From: JAJEAD01 sp964420925
GTDB taxonomy: Bacteria; Pseudomonadota; Gammaproteobacteria; HK1
Length of the DNA stretch: 64,000 nt
Assembly: GCA_964420925.1 (NCBI GenBank)
Contig: CAYQVB010000014.1
Coordinates: forward strand, 1 to 64,000
Direction: 5' to 3'
Shown: positions 9,027 through 17,416 of the stretch, one piece after another
Layout of the letters: the number at the start of each line of letters is the position of its first letter
Numbering within the stretch: the first letter of the stretch is position 1
Notes under the pieces: generated by a model
The model's database searches: none
What the model was told of the DNA's origin: nothing
Seen by the model: only the letters and a program-made list of their open reading frames with translations
Program-made: the position numbers and the translations under genes

Positions 9027-9872
9027 TCAATGCGCCATGAAGACCGGAGTTTCGGCGCTGGTGAGAATCTGTCGAGTCGCCCCGCCGAACACGAGCTGGC
9101 GCAGCCGCCCGTGGGTGTACGCGCTCTTGACGAGCAGATCGCTGCCTCGCGTGCGCGCCTCCTCGATGATTACCTCTCCCGGGCCCCGGCCCGCGCTCTC
9201 CGTGCTGACCGCCTCGGCATCGATTCCGGCGCGTCGGAGATGGGCAGCAACACCCTCGCCACTCGGACCGGGAACCATGGCCTCCGTCACCGTGAGCACC
9301 GTGACCGATTCCGCCTCGTCGAGGAAGGGGCGAGCGAAGGACAGCGTGCGGGCCGCCTCCGTGCTGCCGTTCCAGTGAATCAGCACCCTGGAGCCGATGA
9401 CGGCGGGCACTTCGGGCGCTGCGATGAGAGTCGGGCGGCCACTCTCGAAGAAGGCCGCCTCGCTCATCACCTGCCAGTCGATGAGCGCCTGCTCCGTGGT
9501 GCGCGCGATCACGATCAGGTCGAAGAGGCGCCCGTGGTCTCCGATCACCTGTCCTTCAGGGCCCTCGACTTCGCGCCAGTCGGCGCTGGGCCCGGGACCC
9601 GCATCGGACACCGGGCGCATCGGAATCCCGTGCGTCGCCACCAGCTCGGCGAAGCGCTCGCGCGCGGTGTCCGCACGCCGGCGCCACTCCTCCTTGAGCT
9701 GAGTGATGTAGGCGCCGGCCAGCGCGATGCCCTCCGCCTCGATGATTTGCGGCGGTCGCATGACGAAGAGGCCCTCCAGGTGCGCCCCGAAGCGCTCTGC
9801 GAGCAGGCAGCCCTGGTGAAGAGCGCTCTCGGCGACCCGGTCGTCGTAGAAGGGAAGCAGAACTGTTTTCAT
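9027..9872 (-). CDS. Tandem-domain universal stress protein
   Basis: A 281-residue protein built from two UspA-like halves. The first starts MKTVLLPFYDD and the second starts near VLIHWNGSTEAARTLSFA at about residue 160. The second ends in HGRLRQLVFGGATRQIL then PVFMAH, close to the UspA nucleotide-loop ending but without the full G-x2-G-x9-G(S/T) signature, so ATP binding is uncertain. The ATG at 9872 fits the family start; the frame runs further upstream without homology. It precedes pdhA by 9 bp on the same strand and is probably co-transcribed, which links the dehydrogenase complex to stress or starvation control by inference. It is divergent from ampD. Confidence 0.85.
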   Translation of the reverse strand: MKTVLLPFYDDRVAESALHQGCLLAERFGAHLEGLFVMRPPQIIEAEGIALAGAYITQLKEEWRRRADTARERFAELVATHGIPMRPVSDAGPGPSADWREVEGPEGQVIGDHGRLFDLIVIARTTEQALIDWQVMSEAAFFESGRPTLIAAPEVPAVIGSRVLIHWNGSTEAARTLSFARPFLDEAESVTVLTVTEAMVPGPSGEGVAAHLRRAGIDAEAVSTESAGRGPGEVIIEEARTRGSDLLVKSAYTHGRLRQLVFGGATRQILTSAETPVFMAH

Positions 9873-10102
9873 GAGGCGCTGAGCAACGCGTGGAGGGGAC
9901 CGGAAGTTATCATTGGCTGCCTGAACCGACAAACCGGCCGTTCCCGCGAAGGGGCGGGGTTCGGGCCATGTGGAGTCGATCGCCGAGATGAATGCTACCG
10001 GTTCGGTCCATTCCGCAAGGCCGCGGAGAACAGGAATGAGCGGGTGTCCGAGGGTCGGAGAGGAGTGCGGGTCAAGGGCTCGTTCTTGCCTCTCGGCAGA
10101 GA

Positions 10103-10840
10103 GTGGAGCCTCTCCCTTGGAGACGCCGGTGGATCGCGGATGCGTGCCGCCGGGACCCGACACGCGGAAGCTTCGCCGTGGCTGAGGCGCGGCGGGGAAG
10201 CGCCGGCGCAGCCGGCGGGCTGGTTCTGGATGAAGCCGGCGCCTGGCTTCAGGGTGTACGCCGTTCGCCGTCCCCGAACTGCGATGCCCGGCCCGAGGGC
10301 GCAGTCATCGACCTCCTCGTGGTGCACGCGATCAGCCTGCCGCCCGGATGCTTCGGCACGTCGTGCATCGAGGACTTCTTCCTCAACCGACTCGACGTCG
10401 GAGCCGACCCCTATTTTGTCTCGATCGCGTCACTTCGGGTATCCGCACATGCCGTCGTCGCTCGCGACGGCGTCATCACCCAGTATGTTCCCTTCACGAT
10501 GCGTGCGTGGCATGCCGGCGTCTCCTGCTTCGGAGGCCGGGAGCGCTGCAACGACTTCGCCATTGGGATTGAGCTCGAAGGCTGTGACGACATCCCCTAC
10601 ACCGCGCCGCAGTACCGCTCACTCGGCCGGCTGGGCAACGTGCTGATGCGGCGTTGGCCGGCCATCACGCGTGAGCGCGTCGTGGGACACTGTGACATCG
10701 CGCCCGGTCGCAAGACGGATCCAGGGCCTGCCTTCGACTGGTCCCGTCTCCACCGGGAACTTCAGGATGCCGCCACGCGGGACGCGACAGCGCCTACCCA
10801 CCGCCGACGCGCCTCCGGTGACGGAGAAACGGAGGGTTGA
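10103..10840 (+). CDS. ampD: 1,6-anhydro-N-acetylmuramyl-L-alanine amidase AmpD
   Basis: A cytoplasmic zinc amidase that trims the peptide from anhydro-muropeptides in cell-wall recycling. Zinc-binding His is in VVHAISLPPG, and the second His and Asp are in GHCDIAPGRKTDPGPAFDW. The segments VSAHAVVARDG, QYVPFTMRAWHAGVS and CNDFAIGIELEG match E. coli AmpD almost word for word. The called ATG gives 245 residues, longer than the usual 180-190. A GTG at 10178 would give 220 residues and may be the true start, because homology only begins near LVLDEAGAWLQGVRR. The C-terminal 25 residues are a basic tail. Confidence 0.93.
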   Translation: MEPLPWRRRWIADACRRDPTRGSFAVAEARRGSAGAAGGLVLDEAGAWLQGVRRSPSPNCDARPEGAVIDLLVVHAISLPPGCFGTSCIEDFFLNRLDVGADPYFVSIASLRVSAHAVVARDGVITQYVPFTMRAWHAGVSCFGGRERCNDFAIGIELEGCDDIPYTAPQYRSLGRLGNVLMRRWPAITRERVVGHCDIAPGRKTDPGPAFDWSRLHRELQDAATRDATAPTHRRRASGDGETEG

Positions 10841-11109
10841 CGGGAGCGCAGGGGCTTGGAAAGGGCGGCGTTCAGGTGATTCGCCAAATCCGAGCCTGGA
10901 ATGCCGGCACATTCCTGCACCCGAAGCGACGGTCGAAGAACTGCGATTTCGACCGCCCGAGGGATGCTCCGGGGCAGGATTCGTGCGGTCGCGCCGGCGC
11001 CGCAGACCTACCGCCGTCGGCCAGGGACGACGCTTCGTCAACCTCTCCGCCTCGCATTCGCCGCGCCCTCCGGGGTTTTAATGGCATCGGAAATCTGTAA
11101 GATGCCGGC

Positions 11110-11637
11110 ATGATTCGGTTGGCGAGTGAACGGCTGGCACGCTTCCAGGAGTCGCGAGACCTCGCGGCTCTCATCACGTTGTACGAGGCCAACTACGTGC
11201 GCCTCGCCCGCCTTGCTCCCGAACTCGAACGGATAGATGGGCCGGTGGTGTCCCGGGTGGGAGGCGCCCTCGACCTCTACCTCAGCGTGGTCGAGCGCCA
11301 TGCCTATACCACAACGCTGGACTTGACTTATCTCTTCGAGACCACGGCCGGCCCGGTGCTGGAGCCCAACGCCAGAGTCCGCGTCTACCACGATGTGCGT
11401 GCGGTGGAGCTGTTGAGCCATTGCCGGCGACGCCGCGCCCACCGGCACCTCCCACGACAGCGAGGCCGGATGCCGGAAGTGGACCGGAAGTGGGAGATGA
11501 ACCGCTTCCTGCTCAAATGGCTCAAGTTCTGCACGCACCAGGGACACTTGTTCCTGGATTGCACCGTCAGACAACCGTCCCCCGCGTTCCTGGCGGCATC
11601 CGATTCCCGTCCGAGCGTCCGCGAATCCCGACCTTAG
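11110..11637 (+). CDS. DUF1249 family protein (YqiB-like)
   Basis: A 175-residue protein matching the DUF1249/YqiB pattern of gammaproteobacteria: LYEANYVRLARLAPEL near residue 28, RHAYTTTLDLTYLFET near residue 64, ARVRVYHDVRAVELL near residue 90, and EMNRFLLKWLKFCTHQGHL near residue 132. The molecular function is unknown. In E. coli yqiB lies near parE, whereas here it stands about 10 kb from parE next to ampD. About 25 C-terminal residues beyond the conserved core look like an unstructured Ser/Arg tail. The 269 bp before it hold no recognisable gene. Confidence 0.88.
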   Translation: MIRLASERLARFQESRDLAALITLYEANYVRLARLAPELERIDGPVVSRVGGALDLYLSVVERHAYTTTLDLTYLFETTAGPVLEPNARVRVYHDVRAVELLSHCRRRRAHRHLPRQRGRMPEVDRKWEMNRFLLKWLKFCTHQGHLFLDCTVRQPSPAFLAASDSRPSVRESRP

Positions 11638-11706
11638 CCCGCGGCTCGGTCCGACCTCCGACCCCGATCCGATTCAATGCGCGTCCCGCGGGTCGCCGCT
11701 GTTCGC

Positions 11707-12843
11707 TCAGTCCAGGACTCGATCCAGCACCCAGTTGGACAGCGTGTGCACCAGCGGCTCGAGATAGGAGAGGCGTCCGGGGCTGGCCAGAGGCGAGCGC
11801 ATCCCCTCCTGCTGCTGCTCCGATATGACGTTGTCCTCCATGATGGAGGTCTCCCAGCGCCGATAGTAGTTGCCGATCAGAGCATCGAAGTCGTCGCGGG
11901 CGACGGTCGAGTCGGGAAAGCAGGAACCGACCGTCAGATGCGTTTCCTCGGGTCCGCGGGGATGCAGCTCCAACCACCACATGCAATCCAGCGTGCAACC
12001 GAACATCGTGCTGGGATAGATGAGAATGTAGTAGGTGCCCTGGGTGGTCTGCCCACTCAGGGTCGGGATGTAGGGGAACCCGGGTTCGCCGGGCAGGATC
12101 GCCCGGCTGCCCTCGTGCCGGGTGAATATCCCGCAGTACCCCCCTGAGGAGGGGATGGGAGGGTTGTTCTCTCTCTTCTGCCGGGAGATCGTCTGCATGT
12201 GCACGGTGGGCACATGGTACGCCTCCATCGCATTTTCCACGTAGATCTTCCAGTTGCAGGCGAGGTCGTACTCCCGGCGGCGGACGCAGGTCATGTCCTC
12301 GAAGCGATACGGCGCCGTGACTTCCGGCAAATCGCCGAGGAAGGTCTCGAGGTCCGCGGCGTCGGGGTCGAAGTTCATGAACATGAAACCGGCCCACGTC
12401 TCCAGCCGGACGGGCTTCAGGCCATAGTCGGCGAGATCGAATCCGCGGGTCTCGTGCATTTCGGGAGCGCGTTCGAGACTCCCGTCCAGTCCGTAGCTCC
12501 AACTGTGGTAGGGACAGCGGAAGCTTCGGGCGTTTCCCTCTCCGCCCATGATCCGTGCCCCTCGATGGCGGCACACGTTGGAAAACGCGCGCACCACCCC
12601 ATCCTTTCCGCGCACCACCACCACCGGCACTCCAGCGAACTCGAGGGTGAAGTAGTCCCCATGGTTCGGAATGCGGTCCGCGCGACCGATGAAGTTCCAT
12701 TCCCGGCGGAAGATGCGCTCGACTTCTCGCTCATGGAACGCGCGCGAGGTGTAGCACCAGGAGGGCATGGTCTCCGCCTCGAGGAGCGGCTTGCGAACTG
12801 CCCGATAGCGCTCGGGATCGAAGATTCCGTTGTCAGTGGGCAC
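11707..12843 (-). CDS. Rieske non-heme iron oxygenase, carnitine/betaine (CntA/GbcA) type
   Basis: A 378-residue Rieske oxygenase alpha subunit. The Rieske [2Fe-2S] ligands are in CRHRGARI and CPYHSWSYG, near residues 90-115. The mononuclear iron site is ENAMEAYHVPTVH near residues 206-218, with the third ligand expected in ETSIMEDNVISEQQQ near residue 340. The position that bridges the two metal centres, normally Asp, is Glu here (MEAYH). Quaternary-ammonium oxygenases such as CntA and GbcA share that substitution. It follows a CaiT-like carrier gene and Hsp20 on the same strand. No reductase partner gene is in the window. Substrate is inferred: carnitine, a betaine or a related amine. Confidence 0.88.
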   Translation of the reverse strand: MPTDNGIFDPERYRAVRKPLLEAETMPSWCYTSRAFHEREVERIFRREWNFIGRADRIPNHGDYFTLEFAGVPVVVVRGKDGVVRAFSNVCRHRGARIMGGEGNARSFRCPYHSWSYGLDGSLERAPEMHETRGFDLADYGLKPVRLETWAGFMFMNFDPDAADLETFLGDLPEVTAPYRFEDMTCVRRREYDLACNWKIYVENAMEAYHVPTVHMQTISRQKRENNPPIPSSGGYCGIFTRHEGSRAILPGEPGFPYIPTLSGQTTQGTYYILIYPSTMFGCTLDCMWWLELHPRGPEETHLTVGSCFPDSTVARDDFDALIGNYYRRWETSIMEDNVISEQQQEGMRSPLASPGRLSYLEPLVHTLSNWVLDRVLD

Positions 12844-12929
12844 GCCTTGCTCCCTGGGAGGGCCCGCTCTGGTTCGTTTCGTCGTGAAACGGGCCGGGAT
12901 CGATGCAAAGTCGAGTGCGGTATCCGATG

Positions 12930-13376
12930 CTATCCGACGGCGATGTCGATCTGCTTCGATTCGCTCTTCCGGGGTTTCAATATGGTCAACTGCAGGACAC
13001 CGTCGGTGAGACTCGCCGAAATCTTGTCAGGATCGATGTTACCGCTCAGGTGCAGCGTGCGCACGTAGGTACCGACGCGCCGTTCGTGCTTGATCCAGTG
13101 CCCCCCCGTGCGCTCCGGCCTTCGCACCTCCGCGTTAATGGTGAGAGCGCCATCGGTGTACGAGACCCGCACGTCCTCTTTGCGGACCCCAGGGAGGTCG
13201 GTGGTCACCGTCACTGCGTCATCGTCTTCGTAGATGTCGACGAGCGGTGTCATGGCGCTCGGCTCGTCGGAGGGGCCGGCCGGGCGCGAAGAGCCCAACA
13301 TGCGTTCGAAAATGTTGCCTCCCTCTTCGGGATAGACGACGAATCCGCCGAAGGGCGGGATGATGCGATCGGCCAT
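12930..13376 (-). CDS. Small heat-shock protein, Hsp20/alpha-crystallin family
   Basis: A 148-residue Hsp20. The alpha-crystallin domain spans about residues 42-148: PLVDIYEDDDAVTVTTDLPG, then VRKEDVRVSYTDGALTI, GTYVRTLHLSGNIDPDKI, and the closing DGVLQLTILKP. These are ATP-independent holdases that bind unfolding proteins. The ATG at 13376 gives the normal length; the frame stays open far upstream through the carrier gene by chance. It sits between the BCCT carrier (53 bp upstream) and the Rieske oxygenase (86 bp downstream), all on the minus strand. That is an odd place for a chaperone and may indicate co-induction under osmotic or heat stress. Confidence 0.93.
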   Translation of the reverse strand: MADRIIPPFGGFVVYPEEGGNIFERMLGSSRPAGPSDEPSAMTPLVDIYEDDDAVTVTTDLPGVRKEDVRVSYTDGALTINAEVRRPERTGGHWIKHERRVGTYVRTLHLSGNIDPDKISASLTDGVLQLTILKPRKSESKQIDIAVG

Positions 13377-13429
13377 GTTGTCTACCTCTTCGAAGTCGCT
13401 CCCGCGCCTGGCGGGAGCCCATGCTCCGC

Positions 13430-15064
13430 TCAGTCGCCTCCGGAGGGGCTGGAGGCTACCGAGATTCGTGTTTCCCCTGCTTCCGGGTAGTCCTCCTTGA
13501 GCCATTTCATGAAGGAGGCGGTCATCAGAATCAGCACCACCATCAGGGGCAACGCCACCACTACCGATGCCGCCTGCAGGGCCTTGAGGCTGTCCTTGCC
13601 GCCCGCGAACATCAGCGACAGCGAGACTACCGCAAGCGCGATCGCCCAGAAGAAGCGATGCCAGCGCGCGGGTTCCGACGACTCCTTCTGTTCCTCGGTG
13701 GCGACCGAGGATAGGGTGTAGGCGGAGGAATCCATCGTGGTGGCTCCGAATATGAACGCGAGCACCACAAACACGATGAGGAGCGGCACCCCGAAAGGCA
13801 GCACCCGATCCCCGACCGCCACGATGGTGGCGATGATCGCTTCCGGCGCCTGTCCGTCCGCGACCATGGCGCTCATGTCGAGCGTGCCTTCGAGCTGAAA
13901 GAACATGCTCGTGTTGCCGAGAATGGCGAAGAAGATCCAGCACCCGAGCGATCCGCCGACGATCTCCGCCGCGATCAGCTCCCGAATCGTGCGTCCCCGA
14001 GAAATGCGGGCGACGAACAGGCCCATGAATGGGGCGTACGCGATCCACCAGGCCCAGTAGAAGATGGTCCACCACTCGGGGAAGGTGCCCCCGGCATCGA
14101 CGTAGGACTTGCCTTCTCCGGCCGCGGCAATGAAGTTGTGTCCCTTGGTGATGGGATCGACATAGAAGCTCATCTCGACGAAGTTCTGGATCAGCAATCC
14201 GATGCTGTTGGTGAAGGTGTCGAGAATGAAGATGGTGGGACCGAACAGGAAGGTGAACGCGAGCACGAAGACGATCAGCCAGAGGTTGATGTCGCTCAGC
14301 ACCTTGATGCCCTTCTCGAGGCCCGAGTACACGCTGAAGCCGAAGATTGCGCCCCAGATCGCGATGACCAGCACGTCGAGCAGGAAGGTGCGCTCGAGGC
14401 CGAAGAGCTCGGCCAGCCCGGCGGAGAGCATGGGAGTCCCGAGCCCAATCGAGGTGCCGACGCCTCCGATGAGGCCGAACATGAAGAGTATGTCGATGAC
14501 CTTGCCCGGAATGCCCTTCGCCGCGCGATCGCCGATGACGCCGGCGCATGCGGCAGACAGTCGCAGGACCGGGCGCTTGCGGTTCCAGTAGAGGTAGGCC
14601 AGCGGCAAGGTGGGGATGCAATAGACCGCCCAGGCCGTGAATCCCCAGTGGAAGAGGCCGTACATGGCCGCCCACTCGGTCGCTTCCTTGGACTTGGGCT
14701 CGATTCCAAAGGGGGGGCCCGAGTAGTAGTAGGCCCATTCGATGGTGCCCCAGTACATGACGCTCGCGCCGATGCCGGCGCAGAAGAGCATGGCCACCCA
14801 ACTCGGAAGCGAGAACTCGGGCCTCGCATCGGGTCCTCCGAAGCGCACGTTGCCGTACTTGCCCAGCGCGTAGTACAGGAGGACTCCGAACGCCCCGATC
14901 GTGAACCAGAGGTATCCCCAGCCGAGCGTCTTGGTGGTCCAGCCCAACGCGGTGCTGAGCACCGCCTTGCCTTCCGAGGGAAACAACACCAGCGGAAGGG
15001 AAAAGCACAGAATCACGACCAAAGCCACCCAGAAGATCACCTTGTCAATCTTGGGACCCTGCAT
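13430..15064 (-). CDS. BCCT-family quaternary amine transporter, CaiT-like
   Basis: A 544-residue membrane protein with about 12 hydrophobic segments. It follows E. coli CaiT closely: PSWVAMLFCAGIGASVMYWG then TIEWAYYY near residues 88-110, MYGLFHWGFTAWAVY, the aromatic stretch PEWWTIFYWAWWIAYAP near residues 315-332, and ARISRGRTIREL. BCCT carriers move betaine, choline or carnitine, driven by Na+, H+ or antiport. The likeness to CaiT suggests a gamma-butyrobetaine/carnitine-type or betaine substrate, but transport mode is not readable by eye. With the Rieske oxygenase downstream it would supply substrate for degradation. It begins 111 bp after the solute-binding protein gene. Confidence 0.93.
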   Translation of the reverse strand: MQGPKIDKVIFWVALVVILCFSLPLVLFPSEGKAVLSTALGWTTKTLGWGYLWFTIGAFGVLLYYALGKYGNVRFGGPDARPEFSLPSWVAMLFCAGIGASVMYWGTIEWAYYYSGPPFGIEPKSKEATEWAAMYGLFHWGFTAWAVYCIPTLPLAYLYWNRKRPVLRLSAACAGVIGDRAAKGIPGKVIDILFMFGLIGGVGTSIGLGTPMLSAGLAELFGLERTFLLDVLVIAIWGAIFGFSVYSGLEKGIKVLSDINLWLIVFVLAFTFLFGPTIFILDTFTNSIGLLIQNFVEMSFYVDPITKGHNFIAAAGEGKSYVDAGGTFPEWWTIFYWAWWIAYAPFMGLFVARISRGRTIRELIAAEIVGGSLGCWIFFAILGNTSMFFQLEGTLDMSAMVADGQAPEAIIATIVAVGDRVLPFGVPLLIVFVVLAFIFGATTMDSSAYTLSSVATEEQKESSEPARWHRFFWAIALAVVSLSLMFAGGKDSLKALQAASVVVALPLMVVLILMTASFMKWLKEDYPEAGETRISVASSPSGGD

Positions 15065-15175
15065 TTTCCTTCCTCCCTAACCCGGCGAGACCGGAACCGG
15101 AGCGCCGGTTTGCCAACCTTCTTCTAATCGTTGAGTGAAGCTCGGACTCAAGCGTGTCGATCGAGTCCTGGAGCC

Positions 15176-16288
15176 TCAGAACCGAGCCTTCTCGGTGGCT
15201 TCCCCGGCCCGGGCCAACCATTGCTCGAAGCGGAGCTTCATCGCCTCGAGGTGCCCCGCCCACCAGACCGAGTCGTAGCGCAGCGCGTTCTTCATGTTCT
15301 CGGGCGAGGTAGGCAAGTGAGGCTGTACTTCAGCCGAGACCAGGGCATTGGACGACTTCCTCACCGGACCGTAGGAAATGTAGCGAGTGGAGTCGGCGAG
15401 GCGCTGCGTGTCGGTGGCAAAGCGTACGAACTCCAGCGCAGTGTCGAGGTGACGCGTGCCCTTGACGATGCCCCATAGCTCGATTTCCCAGAGCTGGCCG
15501 TCCCACACGATGTCGATCGGGTGATTCCACTCGGTCATGGGACGGTAGAGCCGGCCGTTCCACGCCGCCGACATCACCACTTCTCCTTCCTGCAGGAGGC
15601 GGGCGGGCTGCGGACCGCTGCTCCACCAGACCAGATCCGTCTTGATGCCGTCGAGCACCTCGAAGGCTCTCTCGATGCCGTCGGGCTGCGACAGGGTGGG
15701 ATAGACGTCGTCGGAGGCGACGCCATCGGCCATCAGCGCCCATTCCAGCGCGCCGCGCGGGTCCCGACGCAGACCCCGCTTGCCCGGATAGCGCTCGGAG
15801 TCGAAGAAATCGCCGATGGTGCTCGGCGGGCCTTCGGGAAAGGCCGTCTTGCTGTAGGCGTACACGGTCGCCCACACGATGCTGCCTACCGCGCAATCCC
15901 GAAGCGATCCGTCTATGAAGTCCTCCGCTGCCGGGGTGCCGTCGTCAGCGGGTGGGAGGGTGCCATGGTCGATGGGCTCCAGGTAGCCCTCTTCGCAGAG
16001 GGTGATCAAATCGGAGTACTCGAAGTCCACCACATCCCACTTGACGTTGGCCGCTTCCACCTGGTTTCGGACGTCGTTCAGGTCACCCCCGTAGTGCTCC
16101 ATGTTCACCGTGAGGCCGTAGCGCTCCTCGAAGGGGCGTACCAGCGCGAGCATGTGGGCCCGGGCGGCTGCACCGCCCCAGTTGACGACCGTGAGATCGG
16201 TATGGCTGTGGGCCGGGACGGCGAGCAGTGTTCCCGTCGCCAGAAGCGCCGCCGTTGCAGCGTACCGCAATGTTCCGGGACCTGACAT
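15176..16288 (-). CDS. Periplasmic solute-binding protein, PotD-like (polyamine/iron class)
   Basis: A 370-residue exported binding protein. An N-terminal signal peptide (about residues 1-27, hydrophobic ATAALLATGTLLAV, cleavage near AHS) is followed by TDLTVVNWGGAAARAHML and KWDVVDFEYSDL, as in PotD/PotF-type proteins that bind spermidine, putrescine or similar cations. The ATG at 16288 is chosen over one five codons upstream because GAGGAGG lies 6 nt before it. No permease or ATPase genes are adjacent. It is therefore an orphan receptor that either works with a distant ABC transporter or assists the BCCT gene next to it. The ligand is not identified. Confidence 0.82.
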   Translation of the reverse strand: MSGPGTLRYAATAALLATGTLLAVPAHSHTDLTVVNWGGAAARAHMLALVRPFEERYGLTVNMEHYGGDLNDVRNQVEAANVKWDVVDFEYSDLITLCEEGYLEPIDHGTLPPADDGTPAAEDFIDGSLRDCAVGSIVWATVYAYSKTAFPEGPPSTIGDFFDSERYPGKRGLRRDPRGALEWALMADGVASDDVYPTLSQPDGIERAFEVLDGIKTDLVWWSSGPQPARLLQEGEVVMSAAWNGRLYRPMTEWNHPIDIVWDGQLWEIELWGIVKGTRHLDTALEFVRFATDTQRLADSTRYISYGPVRKSSNALVSAEVQPHLPTSPENMKNALRYDSVWWAGHLEAMKLRFEQWLARAGEATEKARF

Positions 16289-16594
16289 GGGAAACCTCCT
16301 CAAGACAATGCGGGCCGGCCTGGCGCCCGGCGCGAGGGTGCAGCAATGCAGTACCGGAGATCCTTGTCTCGGGCCTCCTCAATCCCCACGGGGAAGGGCA
16401 GGGGCGCGCGCCGGACCGCGTCGAGAATACACCGTGGTAGGAACGCAGTCGACACCATTTGTATACCGAGTGGCCACGGGCACGACGCCGGGTGGGTTGG
16501 TTCGTGTCCGACGGGGTACGATCCCGAAAGGTGAATCGACTCAACGCCTTCGTCCCCGCCGCCGCGTCCGGTCTGGAATGAGGGGCGAGCTAGA
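16289..16594. other. Divergent intergenic region, binding-protein gene / mazG
   Basis: This 306-bp stretch separates two divergent genes and should hold both promoters. Apart from the ribosome site of the binding protein I see no clear -10/-35 pair, palindrome or small gene. Confidence 0.4.
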
Positions 16595-17410
16595 ATGCTT
16601 CGATTCCATGGGTCCGATCCTGAGGTGCCGGTGAGCACAATCGACGAGTTGCAGGGCGTGATGGCGAGGCTGCGCGACCCGGAGCGAGGTTGCCCGTGGG
16701 ACCTCGAACAAACCTTCGACTCCATAGCCCCGCACACCGTCGAGGAGGCGCACGAGGTGGCGGATGCCATTGCGCGCCGCGACGATCCCGCGCTCGTGGA
16801 CGAGCTGGGCGATCTGCTCTTCCAGGTGGTCTTCTACGCGCAGATGGGTTCGGAATCCGGCCGATTCCGGTTCGCGGATATCGTGCGGGCGATCGTCGAC
16901 AAGATGATTCGGCGGCATCCCCACGTATTCGGGGACGCGCGGGTCGAGGACGCCGGGGCGCAGAGCAGGGCGTGGGAGGCGATGAAGGCGGCGGAGCGTC
17001 CCGCTACTGCCAGCCTCATGGACGCGCTGCCTCGGGGCCTGGCGCCCACCCTCAGAGCCAGGAAGCTGCAACGACGGGCCGCGAACATCGGTTTCGACTG
17101 GTGCTCGGCGGAGGAGGTCCTGCCGAAACTTCGGGAGGAAATGGAGGAACTGACCCTCGCGATTCGCGGCGTCACCGGACGCGAAGCAGTGGAAGAGGAG
17201 CTGGGCGACCTGCTCTTCACCTGCATCAACCTGGCCCGACACCTCGATGTGGACGCCGACGAGGCACTGCGGCGGAGCAACGTCAAGTTCGAGCACCGCT
17301 TCCGCCGGATGGAAGAAGCGGCGGCGGCCGAAGGGCGAAGCCTCGAGGACCGAACTCCGGCCGAACTCGAACGTTACTGGGGGCAGGCGAAGGCCCAGGA
17401 GAGCGGATAG
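16595..17410 (+). CDS. mazG: Nucleoside triphosphate pyrophosphohydrolase MazG
   Basis: A 271-residue protein with the tandem MazG repeats seen in the E. coli enzyme, which hydrolyses NTPs and dNTPs to monophosphates. Repeat 1 has MARLRDPERGCPWDLEQTF, HTVEEAHEVADAI and DELGDLLFQVVFYAQ. Repeat 2 has LREEMEELTLAI and EELGDLLFTCINLAR. The EExxE and ExxD metal motifs are visible in both. A GTG at 16631 aligns better with the E. coli start (VSTIDELQGVM) and would give 259 residues; the ATG at 16595 also has a plausible GAGGGG site. It is convergent with mlaA, 6 bp apart. Confidence 0.93.
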   Translation: MLRFHGSDPEVPVSTIDELQGVMARLRDPERGCPWDLEQTFDSIAPHTVEEAHEVADAIARRDDPALVDELGDLLFQVVFYAQMGSESGRFRFADIVRAIVDKMIRRHPHVFGDARVEDAGAQSRAWEAMKAAERPATASLMDALPRGLAPTLRARKLQRRAANIGFDWCSAEEVLPKLREEMEELTLAIRGVTGREAVEEELGDLLFTCINLARHLDVDADEALRRSNVKFEHRFRRMEEAAAAEGRSLEDRTPAELERYWGQAKAQESG

Positions 17411-17416
17411 CGCTCC

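Noticed and set aside
12930..15008. A single 692-codon frame joining Hsp20 to upstream sequence
   Set aside because: The upstream part is an out-of-frame reading of the BCCT carrier; only the last 148 codons are Hsp20.
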